From positions 382,118-446,117 of the forward strand of contig DPOR01000013.1 of the NCBI GenBank assembly GCA_003538135.1: a stretch of DNA of 64,000 nt. Direction: 5' to 3'. This document shows positions 35,286 through 43,659 of this stretch, in pieces; position 1 is the stretch's first letter; the number at the start of each line of letters is the position of its first letter. The translations under genes and the position numbers were made by a program. This DNA is from Oscillospiraceae bacterium. Its GTDB lineage: Bacteria > Bacillota > Clostridia > Oscillospirales > Acutalibacteraceae. The notes under the pieces were generated by a model. That model had not been told where the DNA came from. It saw only the letters and a list, made by a program, of their open reading frames with translations, and did no database searches.

Positions 35286-36311
35286 TCAGCAATAGAACTC
35301 CATGGGATAAGTGAGATACTCGTTGGGATCAAGCTGATCGGCTGTGACGTAACCCGCAGGTGCGCAGAGAAGCGCGGGGATACGGTTGACTACCGTAGCG
35401 CAGGTATGCTCGACCGTTGCGGGCTTTACGACGTGGAATTCGGTGTTCGGCTCGCCCGTAATCTGCCAGTCGCACATATCGCCGTCATCGGGACCGTAGA
35501 CCTTGCCTATAGTCTCCTCTTCGATTGTAATGCCCTGCATCGTTTCGATAGTCACGACGGCGGACATTCCTATGCAGCGTCCGGCTTCGATAGTCTTGCC
35601 GAGAGTCTCGGAATAAATATCGCGGCCAATAATGCACGGCACGTGCTTCTGGTCGATGGATTTAATTGTCAGCCCGAGCTTGTTGCAGATAGCCTCGCTT
35701 GCGTTCCAAGCATATGACGGCTCAAACTCATCGGGATGAGCTATCTTCTGCTCAAACTCCTCGGGCGTCAGATCGCAGCCGTGAGCGTTGGCAAGCGCCA
35801 AGCCGTATTCATCGACGTTGTAGCTGTATGCACCCTTAATTTTAGTAATCTTATGGCAGCCTCCGGCAACAAGACCGACCATGTTGATCCAGAAGATATC
35901 CTGCATACCGCTGCCGGTTATTGTGCAGTTGTTCGCTTTTGCGATTGCATCAAGGCGGTTTGTCTGCACCGCAGCCGTCGTCCAGGGATAAATCGCCTCT
36001 TCGCACGTTGTAATAACATTGATACCGCGCGAGACGCATTTTTCAACGTGAGTGTAAATATCGTCTATAAAACTGAACAAAGTAACGATCGCAACATCAG
36101 CGTCGCTCTCGTCAAGAACCTTGTCGGCTTTGTCGGAGATTATAACGCCTGTCTTGATGCCCAAGCCGGCAAAATCGCCGACATCCTGTCCCACTACCGC
36201 GGGGTTAACGTCAATCGCACCGACTATCTGTGCGCCGTGCTCATGCAGGTAGCGAAGAATGTACTTGCTCATTTTTCCGCAGCCGTACTGTACAACTTTA
36301 ATTTTTTCCAT
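35286..36311 (-). CDS. 2,4-diaminopentanoate dehydrogenase-like oxidoreductase
   Basis: A 341-residue DapB-type NAD(P)-dependent enzyme. It starts KIKVVQYGCGKMSKYILRYL (nucleotide-binding turn), has NVITTCEEAIYPW near 97 and TGSGMQDIFWINM near 133, and a C-terminal substrate domain with the ending PAGYVTADQLDP. Family members convert 2,4-diaminopentanoate to 2-amino-4-oxopentanoate in ornithine fermentation. None of the other ornithine pathway genes are here, so a different amino substrate is possible. AGGAGG precedes the ATG. Its promoter carries a MerR-type operator. Confidence 0.75.
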   Translation of the reverse strand: MEKIKVVQYGCGKMSKYILRYLHEHGAQIVGAIDVNPAVVGQDVGDFAGLGIKTGVIISDKADKVLDESDADVAIVTLFSFIDDIYTHVEKCVSRGINVITTCEEAIYPWTTAAVQTNRLDAIAKANNCTITGSGMQDIFWINMVGLVAGGCHKITKIKGAYSYNVDEYGLALANAHGCDLTPEEFEQKIAHPDEFEPSYAWNASEAICNKLGLTIKSIDQKHVPCIIGRDIYSETLGKTIEAGRCIGMSAVVTIETMQGITIEEETIGKVYGPDDGDMCDWQITGEPNTEFHVVKPATVEHTCATVVNRIPALLCAPAGYVTADQLDPNEYLTYPMEFYC

Positions 36312-36372
36312 AGAAATTTCCTCCTATACTGCAATTATTATTTCGGCGGATACGCCGCCTCCTGCAATTATA

Positions 36373-36403
36373 GTATAAACCCTCTTCTTGGTTGAGAGTC
36401 AAG
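36373..36403 (-). promoter_or_regulatory. MerR-type promoter with 19-base spacer and operator
   Basis: On the minus strand TTGACT (36403-36398) and TATACT (36378-36373) are separated by 19 bases, the long spacing on which MerR proteins act. ACTCT...AGGGTTT lies across the spacer with 11 bases between arms, the same layout as at 37281-37305. Confidence 0.78.
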
Positions 36404-36419
36404 GAAAATCGTGAAAAAA

Positions 36420-37265
36420 TTATCGATTAAATTCTACCGGTACCTGCAGGCGCAAAAACATATTGCGTCGACTGTCGTCAAAAACATTGAATTCTGTCAT
36501 TATTTCGCAAAAATAGTCCCCGCAGACGGTGCGGTTATTCTCCTTGCAGTGCTGCAGCAACAGCTTTGCATATTTAACCTCATCGTCAAAGCTGTCAAGA
36601 TAGACGCAGGCATACATACCGCTGTCGACAATGACGGTTCCCTGCAGAGTCGGCTGATCCCGATAACCGACAAAAACAAACGTATCCTGCGGAACAAAGT
36701 TTCCGTTGATGAAATCCTCTTTTTTTATCGATGTGCCGACATTATATGAATGCGCCTGCAAAAATCCGCGCTCCATAAGCGCCTTGCGCAGAACGACAAG
36801 CTCCTGCTCGAAGGCGCGCAAGCCCTCCTCGTAAAAATTGCAGGCACACGGCACGCCCCAGATATAACGCCGATCGATATATTCGAGAACAACCGTGCCG
36901 GTTTCGGGCGATTTGCGGTACCGTTCGATAGAGGCTATGGCGCGCTCCACCGCGTCGTGCTGCGCCCGAAGCTCGCGCATCTGACGGTGCAGCTGCTCGT
37001 TTTTTTGGGTCAGTATTGTCTCTATCAGCACTATATCCTCTTTTTCGAGCACGTCGCCTATCTCTGTAAGACTCATTCCGAGCTCCTTCATATAGACTAT
37101 CATATCGAGACGCGCGTTCTGAGCGATATCATAATAGCGGTATCCCGTCTCCGGATCTTTATACTTCGGCTTCAACAGTCCCAATTCGTCGTAGAGCCGC
37201 AGCGTCGCAACCGACAAATGACTCATTTCGGCTGCTTTTCCTATGGACATAAGCCCGTTATCCAT
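36420..37265 (-). CDS. MerR-family transcriptional regulator (BmrR/BltR-type)
   Basis: A 281-residue regulator. The N-terminal winged helix is SIGKAAEMSHLSVATLRLYD followed by LLKPKYKDPETGYRYYD. A coiled coil (about 75-115, LIETILTQKNEQLHRQM) gives dimerisation, and a C-terminal GyrI-like ligand domain (about 120-281, VLEYIDRRYIWG) binds small effectors. GGAGGG lies six bases before the ATG at 37265. It is just upstream of the diaminopentanoate-dehydrogenase-like gene in the same direction, and both promoters hold the same operator. Confidence 0.88.
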   Translation of the reverse strand: MDNGLMSIGKAAEMSHLSVATLRLYDELGLLKPKYKDPETGYRYYDIAQNARLDMIVYMKELGMSLTEIGDVLEKEDIVLIETILTQKNEQLHRQMRELRAQHDAVERAIASIERYRKSPETGTVVLEYIDRRYIWGVPCACNFYEEGLRAFEQELVVLRKALMERGFLQAHSYNVGTSIKKEDFINGNFVPQDTFVFVGYRDQPTLQGTVIVDSGMYACVYLDSFDDEVKYAKLLLQHCKENNRTVCGDYFCEIMTEFNVFDDSRRNMFLRLQVPVEFNR

Positions 37266-37280
37266 TGCTATCCCTCCGCA

Positions 37281-37329
37281 AAACTCTGTTCTCACTTTAG
37301 AGTTTAGCAGTTTTTTCCGTTGCCGTCAA
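37281..37329 (-). promoter_or_regulatory. merR promoter and autoregulatory operator
   Basis: On the minus strand TTGACG (37329-37324), 17 bases, TAAACT (37306-37301). AAACTCT-N11-AGAGTTT (37281-37305) covers the -10 and start site, a position suited to repression by the encoded MerR protein. Confidence 0.7.
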
Positions 37330-37466
37330 GCTTTGGAAAATGGATAAGGGAAATTTTCACATGATATCTCTCCGCCGACAAATTATATTTTACCCGGGCA
37401 GCCTTTTTATTCAATCGGCTGTCCATCCGAATTTATATGTATGTTAATACAAATCAAGATTGCAGC

Positions 37467-37494
37467 TTGCTTTTTTCGGTAAATTTGTTATAAT
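37467..37494 (+). promoter_or_regulatory. Promoter of the histidine phosphatase gene
   Basis: TTGCTT (37467-37472), 16 bases, TATAAT (37489-37494); the leader is short (about 28 nt). Confidence 0.65.
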
Positions 37495-37527
37495 CATGAA
37501 AAAAGCAGGTTGGAAAGGAAAAATAAT

Positions 37528-38199
37528 ATGGACGTTTATCTTGTGAGGCACGGAGAATCTTTATCCAACATCGGCGAATCGCGCGAATTCGACAGTATGC
37601 TCTCCCCGAAAGGTGAACAGCAGGCGGAATGCCTCGGTCGGTATTTAGCGAACGTAAGGTTTGACAAGATATATTCCAGCCATATGTGCCGAGCCGTGCA
37701 GACGGCGGCGGCCGTTGCACGGCATCAGGATGGAAACCCCGAAATTATTATTGTCCCGGAATTCTGCGAAACGGAGACGCCCGGTGATTTTGAGGCAAAC
37801 ACAGAGCTTCTCAGGTCGGTCTACCCGAAGTTGAACATAACAAAAACGAGCATGGGAAATGGCTGCGGCGCGGATATAGAGCGTCTTGAATATGCGGTTG
37901 ATAAGTACATCAATCTCCCCGGATATTCGAACGCCACGGAGACGGTTGTCACGGACGGAAAGCAGAAAAGGTATAATCCGGAAAAAATCCTTATCGTCTC
38001 TCACGCGGGAGCTATCTGCTATATGCTGAGCAGCCTCGTGAACTTCCGTTACGACATAAACGTAAATATCGTTCAACACAATACCTGCATAAATAAATTC
38101 GAGCTTTTTTTGATAAACGATGTTCCGCGCAAAAGATTTCTGAGATATAACGACGTTCCGCACCTGCCGCAGGAGCTTTGCCTTGAAAGTCAGTTCTAA
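37528..38199 (+). CDS. Histidine phosphatase family protein (phosphoglycerate-mutase-like)
   Basis: A 223-residue enzyme with the phospho-His motif YLVRHGESLSNIGE at 4-17, the arginine motif SSHMCRAVQTA near 50 and the second His in LIVSHAGAICYML near 157. The middle section is longer than in GpmB-like enzymes. Substrates in this family range from sugar phosphates to cobalamin intermediates; none is indicated. GAAAGGA precedes the ATG at 37528. It is convergent with GH38, with only 10 bases between the stops. Confidence 0.87.
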   Translation: MDVYLVRHGESLSNIGESREFDSMLSPKGEQQAECLGRYLANVRFDKIYSSHMCRAVQTAAAVARHQDGNPEIIIVPEFCETETPGDFEANTELLRSVYPKLNITKTSMGNGCGADIERLEYAVDKYINLPGYSNATETVVTDGKQKRYNPEKILIVSHAGAICYMLSSLVNFRYDINVNIVQHNTCINKFELFLINDVPRKRFLRYNDVPHLPQELCLESQF

Positions 38200-38209
38200 A
38201 ATTTCCGAT

Positions 38210-41200
38210 TTATTTAAACTTTATTCTGAATGTTTTAACCTCATTCGGCTTTATGTCAAAGACAAACGACTTTTCGCAATGAGAAAGCGCCTCGCCGTCT
38301 TTTTCCATAAGATTGCATTCCGTGACGCTCTCTATTGCCTTGCAAAAGTCTATTTCACATTTTCCTCTTGAGGAATACGCCTCAAACACGCGCAGAATGT
38401 ATCCGTCATCATTCTGCGCTTTTTTAAACGCATCGAGAACAACGCCTTTTCTCTTAACGGAGATAAGCTGTTCGCCGTCATGCGAACCGACAGCGGAATA
38501 AACAACTGCGGGCGGATTGTTGAGCGCATAGGCAAGCTCGGATATCCCCGCCTCCTGCCAAGTGCCGGCATGGGGAACAAGCGAATATGTAAACTCGTTA
38601 TACCCTATGTCTCCCGTGGGGTCGGGGCAGATCGGCGCGCGCATAAGTGTTATGTCTATATTGTTCTCGTGAACAGAAAAGCCGTATTTGCAGTCGTTGA
38701 GAACGCTCACGCCGTAGCCGGATTCCGAAAGATCGACCCATTTGTGCATACATGTCTCAAATTTTGCAAGATCGTAAGAGGTATTATAATGAGTGGGGCG
38801 CTGTATGGAGCCGTGCGCGATTTCGCTCGTTGAGGAGCAGCTTCTCACGCCGACGGGGAAATTCACCTTGAGCACCTTTTCCCTCTCGTGCCAGTCAACG
38901 GCGGTTCTGAAATCTATTTGACGCGAATCTTTTTTTAATGAAATATACTGTGTAACGGTCGATTTGTTAAACTTTCTTAGGATTTTAAGCTCGCCCGCGA
39001 CGCTGTCGCTTCTGACGACTTCTACGCTCTCGGCCGTTTTAAGCGGATACGGAGTCATCCGATAATCGAATTCGAGATTCCATGCGCTCTCGTGTATGGG
39101 CTTATCCTGATAGATACACAGTGTATTGCCGACAGCAGCAAGCACCTCTCTGTCGTTTTCCTTGTCAAATACGGATGTTATCTCGCCGTTATTGTCAAAT
39201 TCGACCCTTAAAATATTATTTTCAAGCAGATTTTTTTCTGCCTTGACACACGGTTGTGTCGGGTGCTCGCTCTTTGAGAAGCGGTATGTGCGTCCCGAGA
39301 GCGACGGAATTTTTTCGGCAACAAACGAAATATAATAGCCCGTTTTATCCGACAGCTTGGCGCACGGAATCTGTTCGTCCGCATATTCAACGCCGTTATA
39401 TCCCTCGGGAAGCTTTATCTTGACTTCACCCGTATACGGTACATTCAGATAGTTTACAACCGTAAACGCTTCCGGGTCACGCTCGGAGAACAGGACGTTC
39501 AACTTCTCGTTTATAAGCTTTTCAAGTCCTCTGTTTAGCTCAGCGTAGTCCTCTCTCGCATTCTCATATACCTCGTGGATGCTCGAGCCGGGAAGAATAT
39601 CGTGGAACTGATTTACAAGCAGTATTTTCCACAGCCTTTCAAGCTCTGCGCCGTCATAATCGCTTTTTCCCATGAGCTCGGCGGCGGATGACAATATCTC
39701 CGCGTTTCTGAGTGCAAACTCACCGCGCCTGTTGTTTTTCTTGACGAACGCCTGACTTGTAAATGTTCCTCTGTGATTTTCAAAATAGAGCTCGCCGTCG
39801 TAGACCGGGAATTCGTCGGCTTTTTTGCCGATTTCATCGAAGAATTCGTGTGCGGAGGAATTTACGGTTTCGGGAACGCCGGGGATATTTTTTAATGCCT
39901 CTGCGCGTTCGAGCATATCGGTAGTAGAACCCGATCCGCCGTCTCCGTATCCGAACATCCCGAACGAAATGTCCGCTATAGACGACTGTCTGTTGCCGTT
40001 TCTGCATTCAAAAACACGGCCTACGTCATATTCGCCCTGATACGATACTCTCGTAAAATATGCGGTCACGTCGTCGCCGGAATGGGAGCGCCATTTGAAC
40101 ATTGAATGCAGGAACGCATTGGTATCGTTTGCGCAGAGCTTCGCGGTTATGAAATTTTTCATCCCGGATTTTTTTATAATCTGAGGAAGCGCCCAGGTAA
40201 AGCCGAAGCAGTCGGGAAGCCAATAGGTGTCGGAGTCAATTCCGAATTCTCTGAGAAAAAACTCTCTGCCGTAAAGGAGCTGCCTTATAAGACTCTCGCC
40301 CGAGGCTATATTCGTATCGGCCTCGACCCATGCGTTGCCCATTACCTCCCACTGTCCGGACTTTACTTTTTCTTTGATACGGCTGAAAATATCGGGCGCG
40401 TATTTTTTGACCATATCGTAAAGCACGGCCTGGCTCTGAGCAAATTTATACTCCGGATATTCGTCCATGAGCTCGAGAGTGTTCGCAAATGTCCTTACCG
40501 CCTTTCGCTCGCTCTCCTTTACGGTCCAAAGCCACGCAACGTCTATATGCGAATGGCCGCACATTATAACCTTTCCTGGATGATAATCGGGCAGCTCGCC
40601 GAGATGCTTATTTAAAACATCAAACGCGGGCTTGACGCTGTCTAAAAAATCCTCGCGGGTGAAATCAAATCTTAACACATGGACGCTCTCGTCGACAGCT
40701 CTGTAAATTCTCTCGGCGATGACCTTATCATAAATCAACTCTACGCTGTCGAAAAGCGTTCTCACTTTATAGTAATAATCCTCGCACAGCTTATTAACAC
40801 GTAAAATTCCGGAGGAAACCGCGTCATAATACGTTTCCTTGGCGCCTGCCATAGCGTCGTCGCAGAACCCGCCGCAGCATATTCCGCTCTCGGCCTCTAT
40901 CTTTATATGCTTGCCCTCATACTTCTCGGGCAGCGGAATATTCTCCCTGCAGACCCAGCCGTTATGAAGCTTTGAGCTAACGCTGCCTATTATTTCGCCG
41001 TCAAATCTGATAATTGTCTCGCCGCCGAAATTCATGTTGAAATAGAGCTTCTCGCCCTGTGAGCATACGGGAACATCGCATTCGCACGAAAACCACGCGG
41101 CATCATCATATCCCCCGTGCCATCCGGAACCGACTTTGAAATCCTCCTCGCCGGGATATACGGTGAACTTGCCCTCGCCGTCGTATTTTCCGCGCCTTAT

Positions 41201-41293
41201 TCTCCAGTTGTCAAGGCTGACAACGCTTTCGCTTATATAAGGCTTAATCAGCTCAATTAAATTGGAAAGAACTCTTCTGTTGATTGTAGGCAA
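38210..41293 (-). CDS. GH38 alpha-mannosidase
   Basis: A retaining, zinc-dependent alpha-mannosidase of about 1027 residues. After an N-terminal beta region the catalytic domain has the zinc motif CGHSHIDVAWLWTVKESERK near 250, the nucleophile Asp in TYWLPDCFGFTW near 365, and the later HDILPGSSIHE. The C-terminal ~400 residues are beta-sandwich domains. No signal peptide, so it works in the cytosol on imported manno-oligosaccharides or N-glycan pieces. GGAGG is eight bases before a TTG at 41293; a GTG at 41302 overlaps that site and is less likely. Confidence 0.92.
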   Translation of the reverse strand: MPTINRRVLSNLIELIKPYISESVVSLDNWRIRRGKYDGEGKFTVYPGEEDFKVGSGWHGGYDDAAWFSCECDVPVCSQGEKLYFNMNFGGETIIRFDGEIIGSVSSKLHNGWVCRENIPLPEKYEGKHIKIEAESGICCGGFCDDAMAGAKETYYDAVSSGILRVNKLCEDYYYKVRTLFDSVELIYDKVIAERIYRAVDESVHVLRFDFTREDFLDSVKPAFDVLNKHLGELPDYHPGKVIMCGHSHIDVAWLWTVKESERKAVRTFANTLELMDEYPEYKFAQSQAVLYDMVKKYAPDIFSRIKEKVKSGQWEVMGNAWVEADTNIASGESLIRQLLYGREFFLREFGIDSDTYWLPDCFGFTWALPQIIKKSGMKNFITAKLCANDTNAFLHSMFKWRSHSGDDVTAYFTRVSYQGEYDVGRVFECRNGNRQSSIADISFGMFGYGDGGSGSTTDMLERAEALKNIPGVPETVNSSAHEFFDEIGKKADEFPVYDGELYFENHRGTFTSQAFVKKNNRRGEFALRNAEILSSAAELMGKSDYDGAELERLWKILLVNQFHDILPGSSIHEVYENAREDYAELNRGLEKLINEKLNVLFSERDPEAFTVVNYLNVPYTGEVKIKLPEGYNGVEYADEQIPCAKLSDKTGYYISFVAEKIPSLSGRTYRFSKSEHPTQPCVKAEKNLLENNILRVEFDNNGEITSVFDKENDREVLAAVGNTLCIYQDKPIHESAWNLEFDYRMTPYPLKTAESVEVVRSDSVAGELKILRKFNKSTVTQYISLKKDSRQIDFRTAVDWHEREKVLKVNFPVGVRSCSSTSEIAHGSIQRPTHYNTSYDLAKFETCMHKWVDLSESGYGVSVLNDCKYGFSVHENNIDITLMRAPICPDPTGDIGYNEFTYSLVPHAGTWQEAGISELAYALNNPPAVVYSAVGSHDGEQLISVKRKGVVLDAFKKAQNDDGYILRVFEAYSSRGKCEIDFCKAIESVTECNLMEKDGEALSHCEKSFVFDIKPNEVKTFRIKFK

Positions 41294-41302
41294 AATCAGC
41301 AC

Positions 41303-41716
41303 CTCCGTTTTTAGTATATAGTATCATATATAATGGCGATGTGTAAATATATTTTTGTATTAAATATATAAAACAGCAAGTGTATATTTCTTGTGTGATA
41401 TTATGCAGCAGACTCTTGACATAGCGGTCGGCATAGTGCAATATTTTAATATGGATTATAACACAAGAGTAGACCTTGTTTGCCAAAGCATAGCACCGAC
41501 GCTCCGTATCCGGTGCCCTCAAGCGATATAGTAACTGAAAAGCTTGAAAAACCGAAAGCTTTTTGCTACACTTAAACTGGAATAATTTCGCATATATAAA
41601 AAAGATTCTATACGGAAGCAAAACAGTCAGGTTTTCAAGAGAGCTTTTGAGCTTTTATAGGTTCGGATGAGGTAAAAACCTTCAAATAAAAAACAAGAAA
41701 GAGAGGTAAAATTATA
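41303..41716 (+). promoter_or_regulatory. Divergent GH38/GH16 intergenic region with a long structured leader
   Basis: 414 bases without a gene. A consensus -35 TTGACA (41416-41421) followed 17-18 bases later by AT-rich -10 candidates (around 41439-41447) would give a ~265-nt leader for the GH16 gene at 41717. In it lie a GCACCG/CGGTGC hairpin (41493-41498 with 41511-41516) and an AAAAGCTT/AAGCTTTT hairpin (41538-41545 with 41556-41563) followed by a T. The second looks like a weak terminator, so attenuation is possible. No known riboswitch consensus was recognised. Confidence 0.45.
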
Positions 41717-42583
41717 ATGCGAAATGTTTTTGTGAAGATTTTTTCGTTGCTCCTGTATATTTTCTCCATCCTCGCTTTGGGAGTGAAAAATCCTACTTTC
41801 CCGAATCCGTACAAAACCGTCGATATGTCGAAATTCGAAATGACGTTTGAAGAGGAATTCGACGGTGAACTCGACCGCAGTCTTTGGGTCGGTCATTACA
41901 CATACGGCAAAACCTCATCCGTCCGCCGCGGCTCTTACTGGAACAATTACATGGCCTGCACAGAAAGCGGCAATCTTGTTATCCCCTTGAAATATCTCGA
42001 TGAGGGCATGGGCGGAACGGGCGCCGGGTGGTACACGGCTGGGCTCGACACGTCCTCACGCGAGACGGGCTTCCGGCAGAAATTCGGCTATTTTGAGGTT
42101 CGCTGCATTCTTCCCAAGGGCGCGGACATCTGGAGCGCATTTTGGATGATGAACGAGGATGTGTTCAATGTCGACGGCTCCGGTCAGGACGGCACCGAGG
42201 TCGATGTAATGGAAAGCCCGTATTACGGACGTATACCGTTCAACAATGTCGTTTACTGCAATCTCCACTATGACGGCTACGGCGAGGCACATAAGGCCAA
42301 ACAGGTCTCGAGAACCTATGTCAAGGGAAATCCCTATGAGGAGTTCAACACATACGGCGTCGAATGGAATGAGAAGGAATATATTTTCTATCTGAACGGC
42401 ATGGAGTATGGACGCAGTGATTTCGGCGGTGTTTGCCAAAATCCGCTTTTTCTTATTCTCTCCGTTGAAATGTACGGCGAGAACGGAGTTCCCTTAAGCA
42501 GAGACAAAAATGCGGATGAGGCGCAGTTTATTGTCGATTATGTAAGAGCATATCAGTACAAGGATTTGTTAAACACAAAGTAA
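41717..42583 (+). CDS. GH16 family endo-beta-glucanase-like protein (paralogue 2)
   Basis: A 288-residue protein. The N-terminal MRNVFVKIFSLLLYIFSILA is a signal or anchor segment; the GH16 domain starts near 36 (DMSKFEMTFEEEFDGELD) and has the catalytic ExDxxE as GTEVDVMESP, plus KGADIWSAFWMM. The ending FIVDYVRAYQYK matches paralogue 1. Unlike that protein it has a clear export signal. GAGAGG stands before the ATG. Likely substrates are beta-1,3 or mixed beta-glucans. Confidence 0.86.
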   Translation: MRNVFVKIFSLLLYIFSILALGVKNPTFPNPYKTVDMSKFEMTFEEEFDGELDRSLWVGHYTYGKTSSVRRGSYWNNYMACTESGNLVIPLKYLDEGMGGTGAGWYTAGLDTSSRETGFRQKFGYFEVRCILPKGADIWSAFWMMNEDVFNVDGSGQDGTEVDVMESPYYGRIPFNNVVYCNLHYDGYGEAHKAKQVSRTYVKGNPYEEFNTYGVEWNEKEYIFYLNGMEYGRSDFGGVCQNPLFLILSVEMYGENGVPLSRDKNADEAQFIVDYVRAYQYKDLLNTK

Positions 42584-42596
42584 AAAGATACCGCTC

Positions 42597-42718
42597 TCCC
42601 CCGCCTCGGCATTGCTCCGCGGCGGGGCGTTTATTACGGTTTTATTTTGTCGTTTTCTTTAGATAAAAAATACCGCTGACTTTGTGCGTTCACGGCGCGG
42701 GTCAGCGGTTATTTTTAT
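42597..42718. terminator. Terminators between GH16 paralogue 2 and the XRE gene
   Basis: First a GC-rich hairpin CCCCGCC/GGCGGGG (about 42599-42627), then ACCGCTGAC/GTCAGCGGT (42672-42680 with 42701-42709) with T runs on both strands. The second serves both convergent genes. Confidence 0.75.
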
Positions 42719-42733
42719 TAGATTAATTAAAAA

Positions 42734-43366
42734 TCAATTCTTCGGCAGACAGCGTTTTTTGATTATAAATGTGATAATCGCAGTCGTAATCAAATAGATG
42801 AGAGCAATGACAGTCTCCAATACGAGTGAATTGTACGTGCGCGGATAGAGCCACATCATCCCCTGCACTAAAAGTCTAATGGGAAAGTAAGCTCCGAGCC
42901 ACACGGAAACTGTGTAAAAGCGTATGCGAATCCGCTTCATTTCTTCATTTTGTGTATCCACTTTTTTATGATACACATATTCAAAGCCACCTACTGCGGC
43001 AACAAAAAGAAGAAAGCTCAATACACCGAAGAAAACCTTTTGCAGAATGATAACGGTTGCGAATTGAATTATCAAAGATATGACTTCAAGCGTAATCAAT
43101 AAAATCACGACTTGGCGAATACCGTCGGTTTTAACATCTTTAATCTGCGGCAGGTCGTCATCGCTCTCGTATTCGTCGTTTAACAGGTAGTCGGTCGTAA
43201 CATGAAAAAGCTTGCCGAGTTGAAGAATATTCGTCGAGTCGGGTACGGCCGTCCCCATTTCCCAGCGTGAAACGGCTTGTCTGGAAACATACAGCTTTTC
43301 AGCCAATTCCTCCTGGGACATTCCGTTGGACTTTCTCAGTACGACGATCTTTTCCGATAGATTCAT
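42734..43366 (-). CDS. XRE-type HTH regulator with membrane domain
   Basis: A 210-residue protein. The N-terminal helix-turn-helix (about 5-60) reads LRKSNGMSQEELAEKLYVSR, QAVSRWEMGTAVPDS. After a charged linker there are four hydrophobic helices (about 88-108, 112-130, 155-175, 180-203). Many Firmicutes carry such membrane-tethered XRE proteins; what they sense is usually unknown. GGAGG precedes the ATG at 43366. It sits alone between terminators. Confidence 0.83.
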   Translation of the reverse strand: MNLSEKIVVLRKSNGMSQEELAEKLYVSRQAVSRWEMGTAVPDSTNILQLGKLFHVTTDYLLNDEYESDDDLPQIKDVKTDGIRQVVILLITLEVISLIIQFATVIILQKVFFGVLSFLLFVAAVGGFEYVYHKKVDTQNEEMKRIRIRFYTVSVWLGAYFPIRLLVQGMMWLYPRTYNSLVLETVIALIYLITTAIITFIIKKRCLPKN

Positions 43367-43504
43367 AATGGAATCCTCCTTCTGTTTGGTGATTTCATTG
43401 TAGCAAGAAATGCCTTTAGTCGCTACCGCTTTGACTTTACATTTATGCAACAAAACTTTACACCGAACTTTTAGAACCAAATTATATCACTAAATTATGG
43501 AAAA

Positions 43505-43533
43505 CCCACCGCAATCTGAAAAATTACGGCGGG
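43505..43533 (-). terminator. Terminator of GH16 paralogue 3
   Basis: CCCACCGCAAT pairs with ATTACGGCGGG. The two mismatches on plus (A/C) become G-U pairs on minus, and minus is followed by TTTT, so the hairpin works on the minus strand. It resembles the tRNA-Ser terminator at 47393-47428. Confidence 0.7.
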
Positions 43534-43659
43534 CTCTGTTAAAAAGCCGAAAATCGTCATGTTTACAACTGTCGGAAAGAATCGGCAGCGACGGCAAGCG
43601 CAACCTTCCCCCGCTCTGATTTTCAATATAACAAGACGGTGTTACGGAATGACAATATA

